Shown one piece after another: positions 1-4,555 of a DNA stretch of 9,877 nucleotides. Position numbers and translations under genes: made by a program. Below the pieces are notes generated by a model, which was not told where the DNA came from, did no database searches, and was given only the letters and a program-made list of their open reading frames with translations. The stretch comes from a candidate division WWE3 bacterium UBA1397 (lineage in GTDB: Bacteria > Patescibacteriota > WWE3 > UBA101185 > UBA10185). The DNA lies in NCBI GenBank assembly GCA_002305205.1, contig DBQJ01000020.1, positions 11,792 to 21,668 of the forward strand, read 5' to 3'. How positions within the stretch are numbered: position 1 is the first letter of the stretch; each line of letters opens with the position of its first letter.

Positions 1-824
1 TCCAGATTATTATTAAAACTTGTTGGATTTTTTGCTAAAAATACTTTGTATTTCCTTCCCTTAAATAATATTGTCTCTCCTCTGCCGTATGCCGGTTTAA
101 ATTCAGATAACAAATCAGAGCACTCATCTACATTAAAACTCAGAAGCTCACAGGCCACTAAGCATGCATTTATATTTTTTGCATTGTGTCTGCCGTATAA
201 TTTAGTCTTTTTTAAATACACATCGCTGTCGTTAAAATACAGTACTTTTCCCTTGTAAATATCGGTTAGTTCTAAAAATTCTTTCTGATCGATATCCGCA
301 ATTATTGTTAAATTTTTTTCTTTCTCTGATTGCTTATCCGTATATGTATTTATTGCATCCTTCCATCTTTCAAAAATTATGTCTGTTTCCCCGTACCTAT
401 CCAGTTGATCTCTGGATAAGTTTAAAAGAATAAGTATTGAGGGTTTGATTCTCTTAAATACTTCAGGAAGAGCAAATTCATCCACTTCAAATATTCCTAT
501 TGAGGAACGAGGTTTATTAAATATATTTCTATCTAGAAGAAGTGAAGTAACTATTCCGTTTAACAAATTAGCACCGCTTTTATTGCTTACTACTTTAATC
601 CCTTTTCTTTCTAATACAAAGCTAATTAATTTTGATGTGGTAGTTTTTCCATTAGTACCTGCAATGAGTATAAACTTGTCATAACCTTTGAGTAATTCTT
701 TCTCCAATATACCAGGACTAAGTTTTAAAACTAAATGTCCCGGCCAAGTTAAACCGGACCCAAGATGAAAAACATTAATAAATAATTTAAATAGTTTAGT
801 TAATAAAATATAAATATATATCAT
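1..824 (-). CDS. murT: MurT-like Mur ligase (lipid II isoglutaminyl synthase subunit), 3' end cut by window
   Basis: This gene is read from the ATG at 824-822 to the left edge: 274 codons with no stop, so the C-terminus is missing. MurT-family proteins pair with the glutaminase GatD and amidate the D-Glu of the peptidoglycan stem peptide on lipid II, at the inner face of the membrane. Visible motifs are an ATP loop GTNGKTTT (residues 56-63), FEVDE (112-116), the very typical NLSRDQLDRYGE (135-146), GRHNAKN (211-217), YGRGE (246-250) and KNPTSFN (265-271). The last three motifs mark the MurT/DUF1727 branch rather than MurC-F. The first 20 residues are hydrophobic, then comes a GSGLTWPG-type segment, as in other MurT N-termini. 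The Cys4 zinc ribbon usually inserted between the RYGE and GRHN motifs is absent: no CxxC occurs between residues 147 and 210. A gatD partner would be expected just beyond the left edge. No Shine-Dalgarno sequence precedes the start. Confidence 0.88.
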   Translation of the reverse strand, partial: MIYIYILLTKLFKLFINVFHLGSGLTWPGHLVLKLSPGILEKELLKGYDKFILIAGTNGKTTTSKLISFVLERKGIKVVSNKSGANLLNGIVTSLLLDRNIFNKPRSSIGIFEVDEFALPEVFKRIKPSILILLNLSRDQLDRYGETDIIFERWKDAINTYTDKQSEKEKNLTIIADIDQKEFLELTDIYKGKVLYFNDSDVYLKKTKLYGRHNAKNINACLVACELLSFNVDECSDLLSEFKPAYGRGETILFKGRKYKVFLAKNPTSFNNNL

Positions 825-880
825 TTTAATTTATTGGTTTTTCCACACTAAGTTTCAATAACTAAATTATATATATAATA
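781..880. other. AT-rich stretch, candidate DNA unwinding element
   Basis: Positions 781-835 contain only 3 G/C in 55 bases, and 848-880 only 4 in 33, including an alternating TATATATA run. The stretch overlaps the first 15 codons of murT. Its place, beyond the DnaA box cluster and the GC-rich island, is where duplex melting would be expected. No clear repeated 13-mer was seen. Confidence 0.5.
839..847 (+). promoter_or_regulatory. outlying DnaA-like box, 8 of 9 matches
   Basis: TTTTCCACA differs from the consensus TTATCCACA at one position. It lies at the far side of the gap, flanked on both sides by very AT-rich DNA and only 15 bases from the murT start. It could be a second anchoring point for DnaA on the unwinding side, or chance. 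Confidence 0.4.
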
Positions 881-894
881 AGAAGACGTATAAG
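866..894 (-). promoter_or_regulatory. possible murT promoter
   Basis: On the minus strand a TATAAT hexamer (866-871) lies about 42 bases before the murT start. At 17-base spacing the -35 region reads CTTATA (889-894), which is a poor match. Because the surroundings are almost pure A/T, a TATAAT could occur by chance. It also sits inside the candidate unwinding region of the origin. Confidence 0.3.
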
Positions 895-988
895 TAGGTA
901 TTGTTTATATGTGGACTAACCTATTTTATACTTGTTTTTGCAATCAATATCCTTTCTAAAGATATGTTAATAACTTTGATTGCTGCTG

Positions 989-1011
989 CCTGGAGTTTTA
1001 AGGCCTCCCGG
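989..1011. repeat. imperfect inverted repeat in the GC-rich island of the origin
   Basis: CCTGGAG (989-995) and CTCCCGG (1005-1011) can pair as a seven-base stem with one mismatch around a nine-base loop. It stands out as GC-rich in an otherwise AT-rich gap. No run of T follows on the minus strand, so it is a poor candidate for an intrinsic dnaA terminator; a role as the GC-rich border of the unwinding region fits better. Confidence 0.35.
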
Positions 1012-1046
1012 CTCCGTTATTTGCTTTAGCAAAGGTTTCTAGCTTG

Positions 1047-1137
1047 TGTTGATAACTTAGGAATCTTCGTGGAATACTTTGTGGATAAAATAACAAGCTT
1101 ATCCACACACTGTTTTAGCATATTTAAGTTATCCACA
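1047..1137. promoter_or_regulatory. cluster of four DnaA boxes
   Basis: The boxes are at 1047-1055 (minus, TTATCAACA, one mismatch), 1080-1088 (minus, perfect TTATCCACA), 1099-1107 (plus, perfect) and 1129-1137 (plus, perfect). The middle two face each other across 10 bases. Three perfect nonamers within 60 bases are far more than chance would give. They are the likely assembly site for DnaA at the origin. Confidence 0.85.
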
Positions 1138-1149
1138 CTTTTCTAATTT

Positions 1150-2556
1150 TCAATTTGCGTAAATTAATTGCTTTATATTTACTATATCCTGTTTTGTTTT
1201 TTCCTGTTTTTTTATATCCTCAGAAATTTTTTCTACACCATGCATAATTGTTGTATGATCCCTGCCTCCCAGAAATTCACCTATGGACATGAATGGGGTT
1301 CTGGTCATCTCTTTCATTAAATACATTGCTATTTGTCTAGGAACAACTAATTCCTTGTGGCGTCTTTCACCTTTTATATCAGATGCTTTAACTGAATAAT
1401 ATACGCATACTGCTTTCAATACCTCATTCATATTTACATTCTTCAGTAATTTTTCTCTAACGGACTGTCCAAGTGAAGAGGCTGCTGTTTCAACAGTCAA
1501 TGGAAGTCCCTGTGCCTTTGCATAAGTAAGTACTTGAATATAGGCTCCTTCCAATTCCCTAACGTTTGTACTTATTTTTTCGGAAATATAGTCAATCACC
1601 TCGTTAGGTATCTGACTTTTATCCCTATCCCTTAGGGTTCTTAGTATTGCTACTCTCATTTCCATGTCAGGTGGTTGTATGTCTGCAATAATCCCGCTGG
1701 CAAATCTTGAGGTTATTCTTTCCTCAAGATTAGTAAAGTCTCTGGGAGGACGATCCGAAGTAATAACTATTTGCTTCTGGTCCATATACAGAGCATTAAA
1801 TGTATGGAAAAATTCTTCTTGTGTTGATTCTTTTCCTATTACAAATTGAATATCGTCTATCAGGAAAACATCTGCTTTTCTAAATTTATTTCTAAATTCA
1901 TAAGTAGCAAATTTACCTTTACCTTTTCCAGACTGAATTGCTTCAATTAATTCATTGGTGAATGTTTCTCCGGTTGTATATATTACTTTTGTACCAGGTT
2001 TGTTTCTTAATATTTGGTTTCCTATAGCCTGCAGTAGATGGGTTTTTCCTAAACCTACTCCGGAATAAATAAACACAGGGTTATACAATTCTCCTGGCTT
2101 TTCTGCTACAGCAGTTGCTATTGCATATGCCAGATTATTATTTTTCCCCATTACATAGTTTTCAAAAGTAAACTTGGGAGAAAGATTAGATCTCATTTGT
2201 TTTTCTTTAATAAGTTGGTTTGTATCTTTATCTTGTTGAAAGAGAGGTGCTGTATATTCAGTATTTTTGAATACTTGTTTTGTATTTTGTTTTTTAACAG
2301 AAACCTGTATTTCCATTTCTTTACGAGCAAGATTACTAACCACTTCGGTAAGCAAAGACCTATGTTTTGTTTCTATATTCTTTTTTACAAACTCATCTTC
2401 ACAGGATAGATAAATAATATTATCTGTAATTTTCTCAATACCCGCTCTTCCTAAAAGGGATTTAAATACAACGGAGTTTGGTGAAAGCTGTAGTTCTATT
2501 TCACCTAGTACTGCTTTCCAGAACTCCTTTGGGTTTTCCAAGGTATTTGGTTGCAT
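1150..2556 (-). CDS. dnaA: chromosomal replication initiator protein DnaA
   Basis: DnaA binds DnaA boxes at oriC, forms an ATP-dependent filament and opens the DNA for helicase loading. The 468-residue protein has all four domains. Domain I is about 1-85 and includes the start FWKAVLGEIELQLS. A short, polar domain II linker spans about 86-125. The AAA+ domain runs from about 126 to 345, with Walker A GVGLGKTH (166-173), Walker B VFLIDDIQ (230-237), sensor 1 VITSDRP (264-270), box VII LEERITSRF (278-286) with the likely arginine finger, and sensor 2 NVRELEGA (331-338). Domain IV (about 371-468) has the basic loop before RQIAMYL (407-413) and the DNA-binding signature GGRDHTTIMHG (430-440). Length is normal for the family. 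The ATG at 2556 is chosen because domain I begins there; no Shine-Dalgarno sequence precedes it. The gene is followed by DnaA boxes and has another in its promoter region. dnaN does not follow it. Confidence 0.98.
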   Translation of the reverse strand: MQPNTLENPKEFWKAVLGEIELQLSPNSVVFKSLLGRAGIEKITDNIIYLSCEDEFVKKNIETKHRSLLTEVVSNLARKEMEIQVSVKKQNTKQVFKNTEYTAPLFQQDKDTNQLIKEKQMRSNLSPKFTFENYVMGKNNNLAYAIATAVAEKPGELYNPVFIYSGVGLGKTHLLQAIGNQILRNKPGTKVIYTTGETFTNELIEAIQSGKGKGKFATYEFRNKFRKADVFLIDDIQFVIGKESTQEEFFHTFNALYMDQKQIVITSDRPPRDFTNLEERITSRFASGIIADIQPPDMEMRVAILRTLRDRDKSQIPNEVIDYISEKISTNVRELEGAYIQVLTYAKAQGLPLTVETAASSLGQSVREKLLKNVNMNEVLKAVCVYYSVKASDIKGERRHKELVVPRQIAMYLMKEMTRTPFMSIGEFLGGRDHTTIMHGVEKISEDIKKQEKTKQDIVNIKQLIYAN

Positions 2557-2597
2557 ATTGTTATTATGGTGGAGATTATTTCAGGGCAGACCTCTAC

Positions 2598-2626
2598 TAT
2601 AAAAATAGTACACAAGTTATCCACAA
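2598..2626 (-). promoter_or_regulatory. probable dnaA promoter overlapped by a DnaA box
   Basis: On the minus strand TTGTGG (2621-2626) and TTTATA (2598-2603) are spaced by 17 bases, placing the start of transcription about 35 bases before the dnaA ATG. TATAGT (2596-2601) is an alternative -10. The -35 hexamer is part of the DnaA box at 2617-2625. The hexamers are only moderate matches. Confidence 0.45.
2617..2625 (+). promoter_or_regulatory. perfect DnaA box upstream of dnaA
   Basis: TTATCCACA matches the consensus exactly and lies 61 bases before the dnaA start, over the predicted -35 element. In many bacteria DnaA represses its own promoter through such a box; that role is inferred here. 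It may also form the upstream half of a bipartite origin. Confidence 0.75.
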
Positions 2627-2699
2627 TTATGAAGCAATGGATATTGGTCGGAAGTACCTTATTTATTGAACATACAGTTAAATATTTTAGATATTCTTC

Positions 2700-2708
2700 T
2701 TTGGATAA
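2700..2708 (-). promoter_or_regulatory. DnaA-like box, 8 of 9 matches
   Basis: TTATCCAAA on the minus strand differs from the consensus at one position. It sits 75 bases from the perfect box at 2617 and about 12 bases before the -35 hexamer of the plus-strand gene at 2771. It could let DnaA influence both divergent promoters, but a single mismatched box is weak evidence. Confidence 0.35.
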
Positions 2709-2720
2709 GAATATATAGAT

Positions 2721-2749
2721 TTGCATTGCTTCCTGTATATTGGTACAAT
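2721..2749 (+). promoter_or_regulatory. promoter of the acylphosphatase-like gene, extended -10
   Basis: TTGCAT (2721-2726) and TACAAT (2744-2749) are separated by exactly 17 bases, and the -10 is preceded by TGG, giving an extended -10 (TGnTACAAT). This is the best-looking sigma-70-type promoter in the window. Transcription should start near 2756, leaving about 15 untranslated bases before the ATG at 2771. It also rules out the longer reading frame beginning at 2666. Confidence 0.7.
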
Positions 2750-2770
2750 GCAAGGTCGCCCTATAAAACT

Positions 2771-3022
2771 ATGAATGAGATTAAAAAGAAATTAAAAATG
2801 AATGTCAGAGGCACTTTCCATAGATTATGGGCCGATATTGTGATGAAGAAAAAAATGAGAAAACTTGGTTTATCCCCGGAGAGAATATCTCACTGTAATA
2901 TTCATCATACAGAAGTTATTGTATCAGGAGACCCCAAAGAATTATGGAAAGTAGTTGAGTTGGCTAAAACCCCTTCTCCTTTCTTAAAGATGGATGCAAT
3001 ATACTTTGAGTTTATTGATTAG
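2771..3022 (+). CDS. small acylphosphatase-like protein lacking the catalytic arginine
   Basis: The 83-residue product aligns by eye with acylphosphatases, small ferredoxin-like alpha/beta proteins that hydrolyse acyl phosphates. The segment from V12 to L34, ending KLGL, has the same length as the family segment VxGxVQGVGFR...LGL. It is followed by a TEVIVSG strand (48-53) matching the usual VEVVAxG and a terminal strand IYFEF. The VQGVGFR loop is not conserved: the catalytic Arg position is Asp22, and the catalytic Asn region reads SHCNIHH. A normal acylphosphatase reaction is therefore unlikely, and the fold may serve binding. The start at 2771 is chosen because it lies just downstream of the promoter; ATG at 2798 is the alternative. 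The gene converges on the HAD gene, overlapping it by 11 bases. Both the family call and the loss of activity are inferences. Confidence 0.6.
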   Translation: MNEIKKKLKMNVRGTFHRLWADIVMKKKMRKLGLSPERISHCNIHHTEVIVSGDPKELWKVVELAKTPSPFLKMDAIYFEFID

Positions 3023-3815
3023 TTTTTAAAATATCTTTTCCTATATCACTTGCTTTCTTTTCCTTCATTTCTTTTTCTTTTTCTTTCATCTGTTTAGTTC
3101 TGAAATCATACCATTCACGATATGTTAGGTCTAAATTACCAGGCAGGGCTGTAAAATCAGGCATGACTGTAAATATCTTTCCTTTAAAATCTACTGGAAT
3201 GTATCCTTCTTTATTTATGGCATCGTTCCAAATAACCACCATTTCAAGATCAGCTTTCCTTGCGGCTTCCACACCTGTAGGGGAATCTTCAAATACCAAT
3301 GCTTCGTTTGGTTTTATACCAAGTTTTTGGAGTGCATCAAGATATATTTCGGGATCAGGTTTAGGGTTTTTAATATCGTCGCCGTATGTAATTAGATCAA
3401 AGACAGATGTAGCATTTAGTTTTTCTATGACTGGCATAGCTGCTTTTTTAGCACTATTAGTGAGAAGTGCAATTTTAAGTCCTTTCTCCATTTTAAGTTC
3501 ATAAACCAAAGGCCAGAATCCCGGTCTAGCTTCAATATTTTCTGTGCTTACATATTTAGCAAAAGTATCTTCTGTTTTTTTTACGAGTTCTTCTATTGTT
3601 TTGTCTGTTTTTACCGCATGCTTCTCAATAAGATATTTCCACAATGATTCCAGCGATACTCCTGGAATGTATCTCTTATCCGAAGTTATCCAGTCTACTC
3701 CTATATCTTCCAGAGTTTTTTGCACAGCCAAAGACCATAGGAGGTGAGTATCAACTATTGTTCCGTCAAGATCAAAAAGAACAGCTTTCTTTCCTTTAAT
3801 GAATTGTTTGTACAT
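3012..3815 (-). CDS. HAD-superfamily hydrolase (beta-phosphoglucomutase/phosphatase-like)
   Basis: This is a 267-residue haloacid-dehalogenase-type phosphatase with all four core motifs. They are motif I DLDGT (15-19; nucleophile D15, acid/base D17), motif II LLTNS (117-121), motif III lysine K152 in NPKPDP, and motif IV FEDSPTGV (175-182). Residues of about 22-105 form a helical C1 cap, placing it in subfamily IA with beta-phosphoglucomutase, phosphoglycolate phosphatase and similar enzymes. A PGVS segment in the cap (51-54) is compatible with a sugar-phosphate enzyme, but the substrate cannot be told. The tail from about 240 is rich in Lys and Glu (KEKEKEMKEKK) and goes beyond the usual fold. 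The ATG at 3815 follows the -10 by six bases, so the message is probably leaderless. The gene is divergent from the zinc-ribbon gene and convergent with the acylphosphatase-like gene. Confidence 0.9.
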   Translation of the reverse strand: MYKQFIKGKKAVLFDLDGTIVDTHLLWSLAVQKTLEDIGVDWITSDKRYIPGVSLESLWKYLIEKHAVKTDKTIEELVKKTEDTFAKYVSTENIEARPGFWPLVYELKMEKGLKIALLTNSAKKAAMPVIEKLNATSVFDLITYGDDIKNPKPDPEIYLDALQKLGIKPNEALVFEDSPTGVEAARKADLEMVVIWNDAINKEGYIPVDFKGKIFTVMPDFTALPGNLDLTYREWYDFRTKQMKEKEKEMKEKKASDIGKDILKTNQ

Positions 3816-3821
3816 ACTATT

Positions 3822-3850
3822 ATTCTATAAAAGTTCGTTTTCATTGTCAT
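3822..3850 (-). promoter_or_regulatory. HAD gene promoter, predicted leaderless
   Basis: On the minus strand ATGACA (3845-3850), a 17-base spacer and TAGAAT (3822-3827) form a good promoter. Only six bases separate the -10 from the ATG at 3815, so transcription should begin at or within a base of the start codon. The -35 hexamer overlaps that of the opposite promoter by five bases. Confidence 0.6.
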
Positions 3851-3872
3851 TAGGAAAAATATTTGTTATTTT
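3844..3872 (+). promoter_or_regulatory. zinc-ribbon gene promoter, predicted leaderless
   Basis: TTGTCA (3844-3849), a 17-base spacer and TATTTT (3867-3872) preceded by TGT form an extended -10 promoter. Seven bases lie between the -10 and the ATG at 3880, so the transcript should start at the initiation codon. It shares -35 bases with the divergent HAD promoter. Confidence 0.6.
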
Positions 3873-3879
3873 AATCAGT

Positions 3880-4137
3880 ATGAAAGATACAAATAATCAA
3901 AACATACAGGAAGATATAGTAGTGAATTTTACATGCCCTAATTGTGGGAAGATATCTCAGAACGATGTAATTTTCCTATGCAATCACTGCAAAGAAGAAG
4001 AGTTGATCGAGAAGGAAGGGTTGTATGTATGCCCAAAATGTTTACAGCCGGGGGAAAACTTTGAATGTATGTTGTGCGGATCCAAAGACGTTAAAATGAG
4101 TTCTAAAGACCTTTCTGCTCTTGAAAAAAATTCTTAA
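3880..4137 (+). CDS. small protein with four CxxC pairs (double zinc ribbon)
   Basis: The 85-residue product has cysteine pairs at C19/C22 (CPNC), C34/C37 (CNHC), C51/C54 (CPKC) and C63/C66 (CMLC), spaced as in two consecutive zinc ribbons. Each ribbon is likely to hold one zinc ion. Such domains bind nucleic acid or proteins; nothing in the sequence picks the partner. The N-terminus is polar and there is no signal peptide or membrane helix. The start at 3880 is chosen over an upstream in-frame ATG at 3799 because the latter would lie inside the HAD gene and upstream of the promoter, and would add an unrelated hydrophobic stretch. The 3' end overlaps ruvX, on the opposite strand, by 35 bases. 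I do not recognise a specific family. Confidence 0.72.
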   Translation: MKDTNNQNIQEDIVVNFTCPNCGKISQNDVIFLCNHCKEEELIEKEGLYVCPKCLQPGENFECMLCGSKDVKMSSKDLSALEKNS

Positions 4138-4555
4138 GAATTAAAGCAGCTGCCAGATGATCATCGTTTGCTCCTCTTTTCGGCTGGATACCCAAGTCAG
4201 TTAGTTCTGTGTATATGTCGTTTGTGCTGTTGTATTCATTTTGTGCATAAACATGTTTTTTAGACAAGATTTTTAGAATCTTTCCAAAATTCCTTACTTT
4301 AAGAGACTGTCTTGTTTCTTTTCCGTCAGAAGTTAGAGGTATTCCCAATACGTATGCTTCTGCTTTATTCTCCATTCCCATTCTAATTATTTCATGGACT
4401 ACTTCTTCAGCAGATCTGCTTTTTATTACTTTTAAAGGAGCAACCAATCCGTTCTTTCCCAGCGCTATGCCTGTTTTATTTTCCCCATAATCAATTCCTA
4501 TCAGTGTGCCTTGTATAGTCTTCTTATTGGTATTTTTTGATTTGCTTTTACTCAT
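4103..4555 (-). CDS. ruvX: RuvX/YqgF family putative pre-16S rRNA nuclease
   Basis: RuvX (YqgF) has an RNase H-like fold and in other bacteria trims the 5' end of 16S rRNA precursor; it was earlier called a Holliday junction resolvase. The 150-residue product shows the first acidic motif GIDYGENKTGIAL (20-32, D22), VLGIPLTSDGKET (69-81), NEYNST (106-111) in place of the usual DERLTT, and DDHLAAALIL (131-140). The three acidic residues D22, E107 and D131/D132 are kept, so activity is plausible, although the Asp and Arg of DERLTT are changed to Asn and Tyr. The basic N-terminal tail (KSKSKNTNKK) precedes the fold. The ATG at 4555 is preferred to an in-frame TTG at 4561. It overlaps the upstream gene's stop by 8 bases, indicating translational coupling as last gene of the operon. 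Confidence 0.88.
   Translation of the reverse strand: MSKSKSKNTNKKTIQGTLIGIDYGENKTGIALGKNGLVAPLKVIKSRSAEEVVHEIIRMGMENKAEAYVLGIPLTSDGKETRQSLKVRNFGKILKILSKKHVYAQNEYNSTNDIYTELTDLGIQPKRGANDDHLAAALILKNFFQEQKGL

Larger units (their letters stand above)
825..1149. other. oriC: probable chromosomal replication origin (oriC), dnaA-murT intergenic region
   Basis: This 325-base gene-free stretch directly follows dnaA. Next to the dnaA stop it carries three perfect DnaA boxes (TTATCCACA) and one box with a single mismatch. It then has a GC-rich island near 985-1015 and a long AT-rich stretch that continues into the first codons of murT. A box cluster followed by an AT-rich unwinding element beside dnaA is the standard bacterial oriC arrangement, as in the dnaA-dnaN interval of Bacillus, although here the neighbour is murT. 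No open reading frame of note and no RNA gene is seen in it. Function is inferred; a genome-wide GC-skew plot would settle it. Confidence 0.75.

Noticed and set aside
46..684. Plus-strand frames at 46-258 and 445-684
   Set aside because: They lie opposite murT, whose minus-strand frame is continuous and carries all the family motifs.
1020..1033. Inverted repeat TTTGC-TTTA-GCAAA after dnaA
   Set aside because: The stem is only five base pairs with little G/C, so it is too weak to call a terminator.
2505..2753. An 82-residue minus-strand reading frame covering the dnaA promoter
   Set aside because: It overlaps the dnaA start, the promoter and a DnaA box, its composition is not protein-like, and no known motif is present.
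2666..2770. N-terminal extension of the acylphosphatase-like gene from the ATG at 2666
   Set aside because: The extended -10 promoter at 2744-2749 lies inside it, so the message would begin after this ATG; the extra 35 residues do not fit the fold.
3799..3879. N-terminal extension of the zinc-ribbon protein from the ATG at 3799
   Set aside because: It would start inside the HAD gene and before the promoter, and adds a hydrophobic stretch translated from promoter DNA.
4129..4142. A 14-base perfect palindrome (AATTCTTAAGAATT) over the stop codon of the zinc-ribbon gene
   Set aside because: It could be taken for a two-way terminator between convergent genes, but it has almost no G/C and no loop, so a stable RNA hairpin is unlikely.
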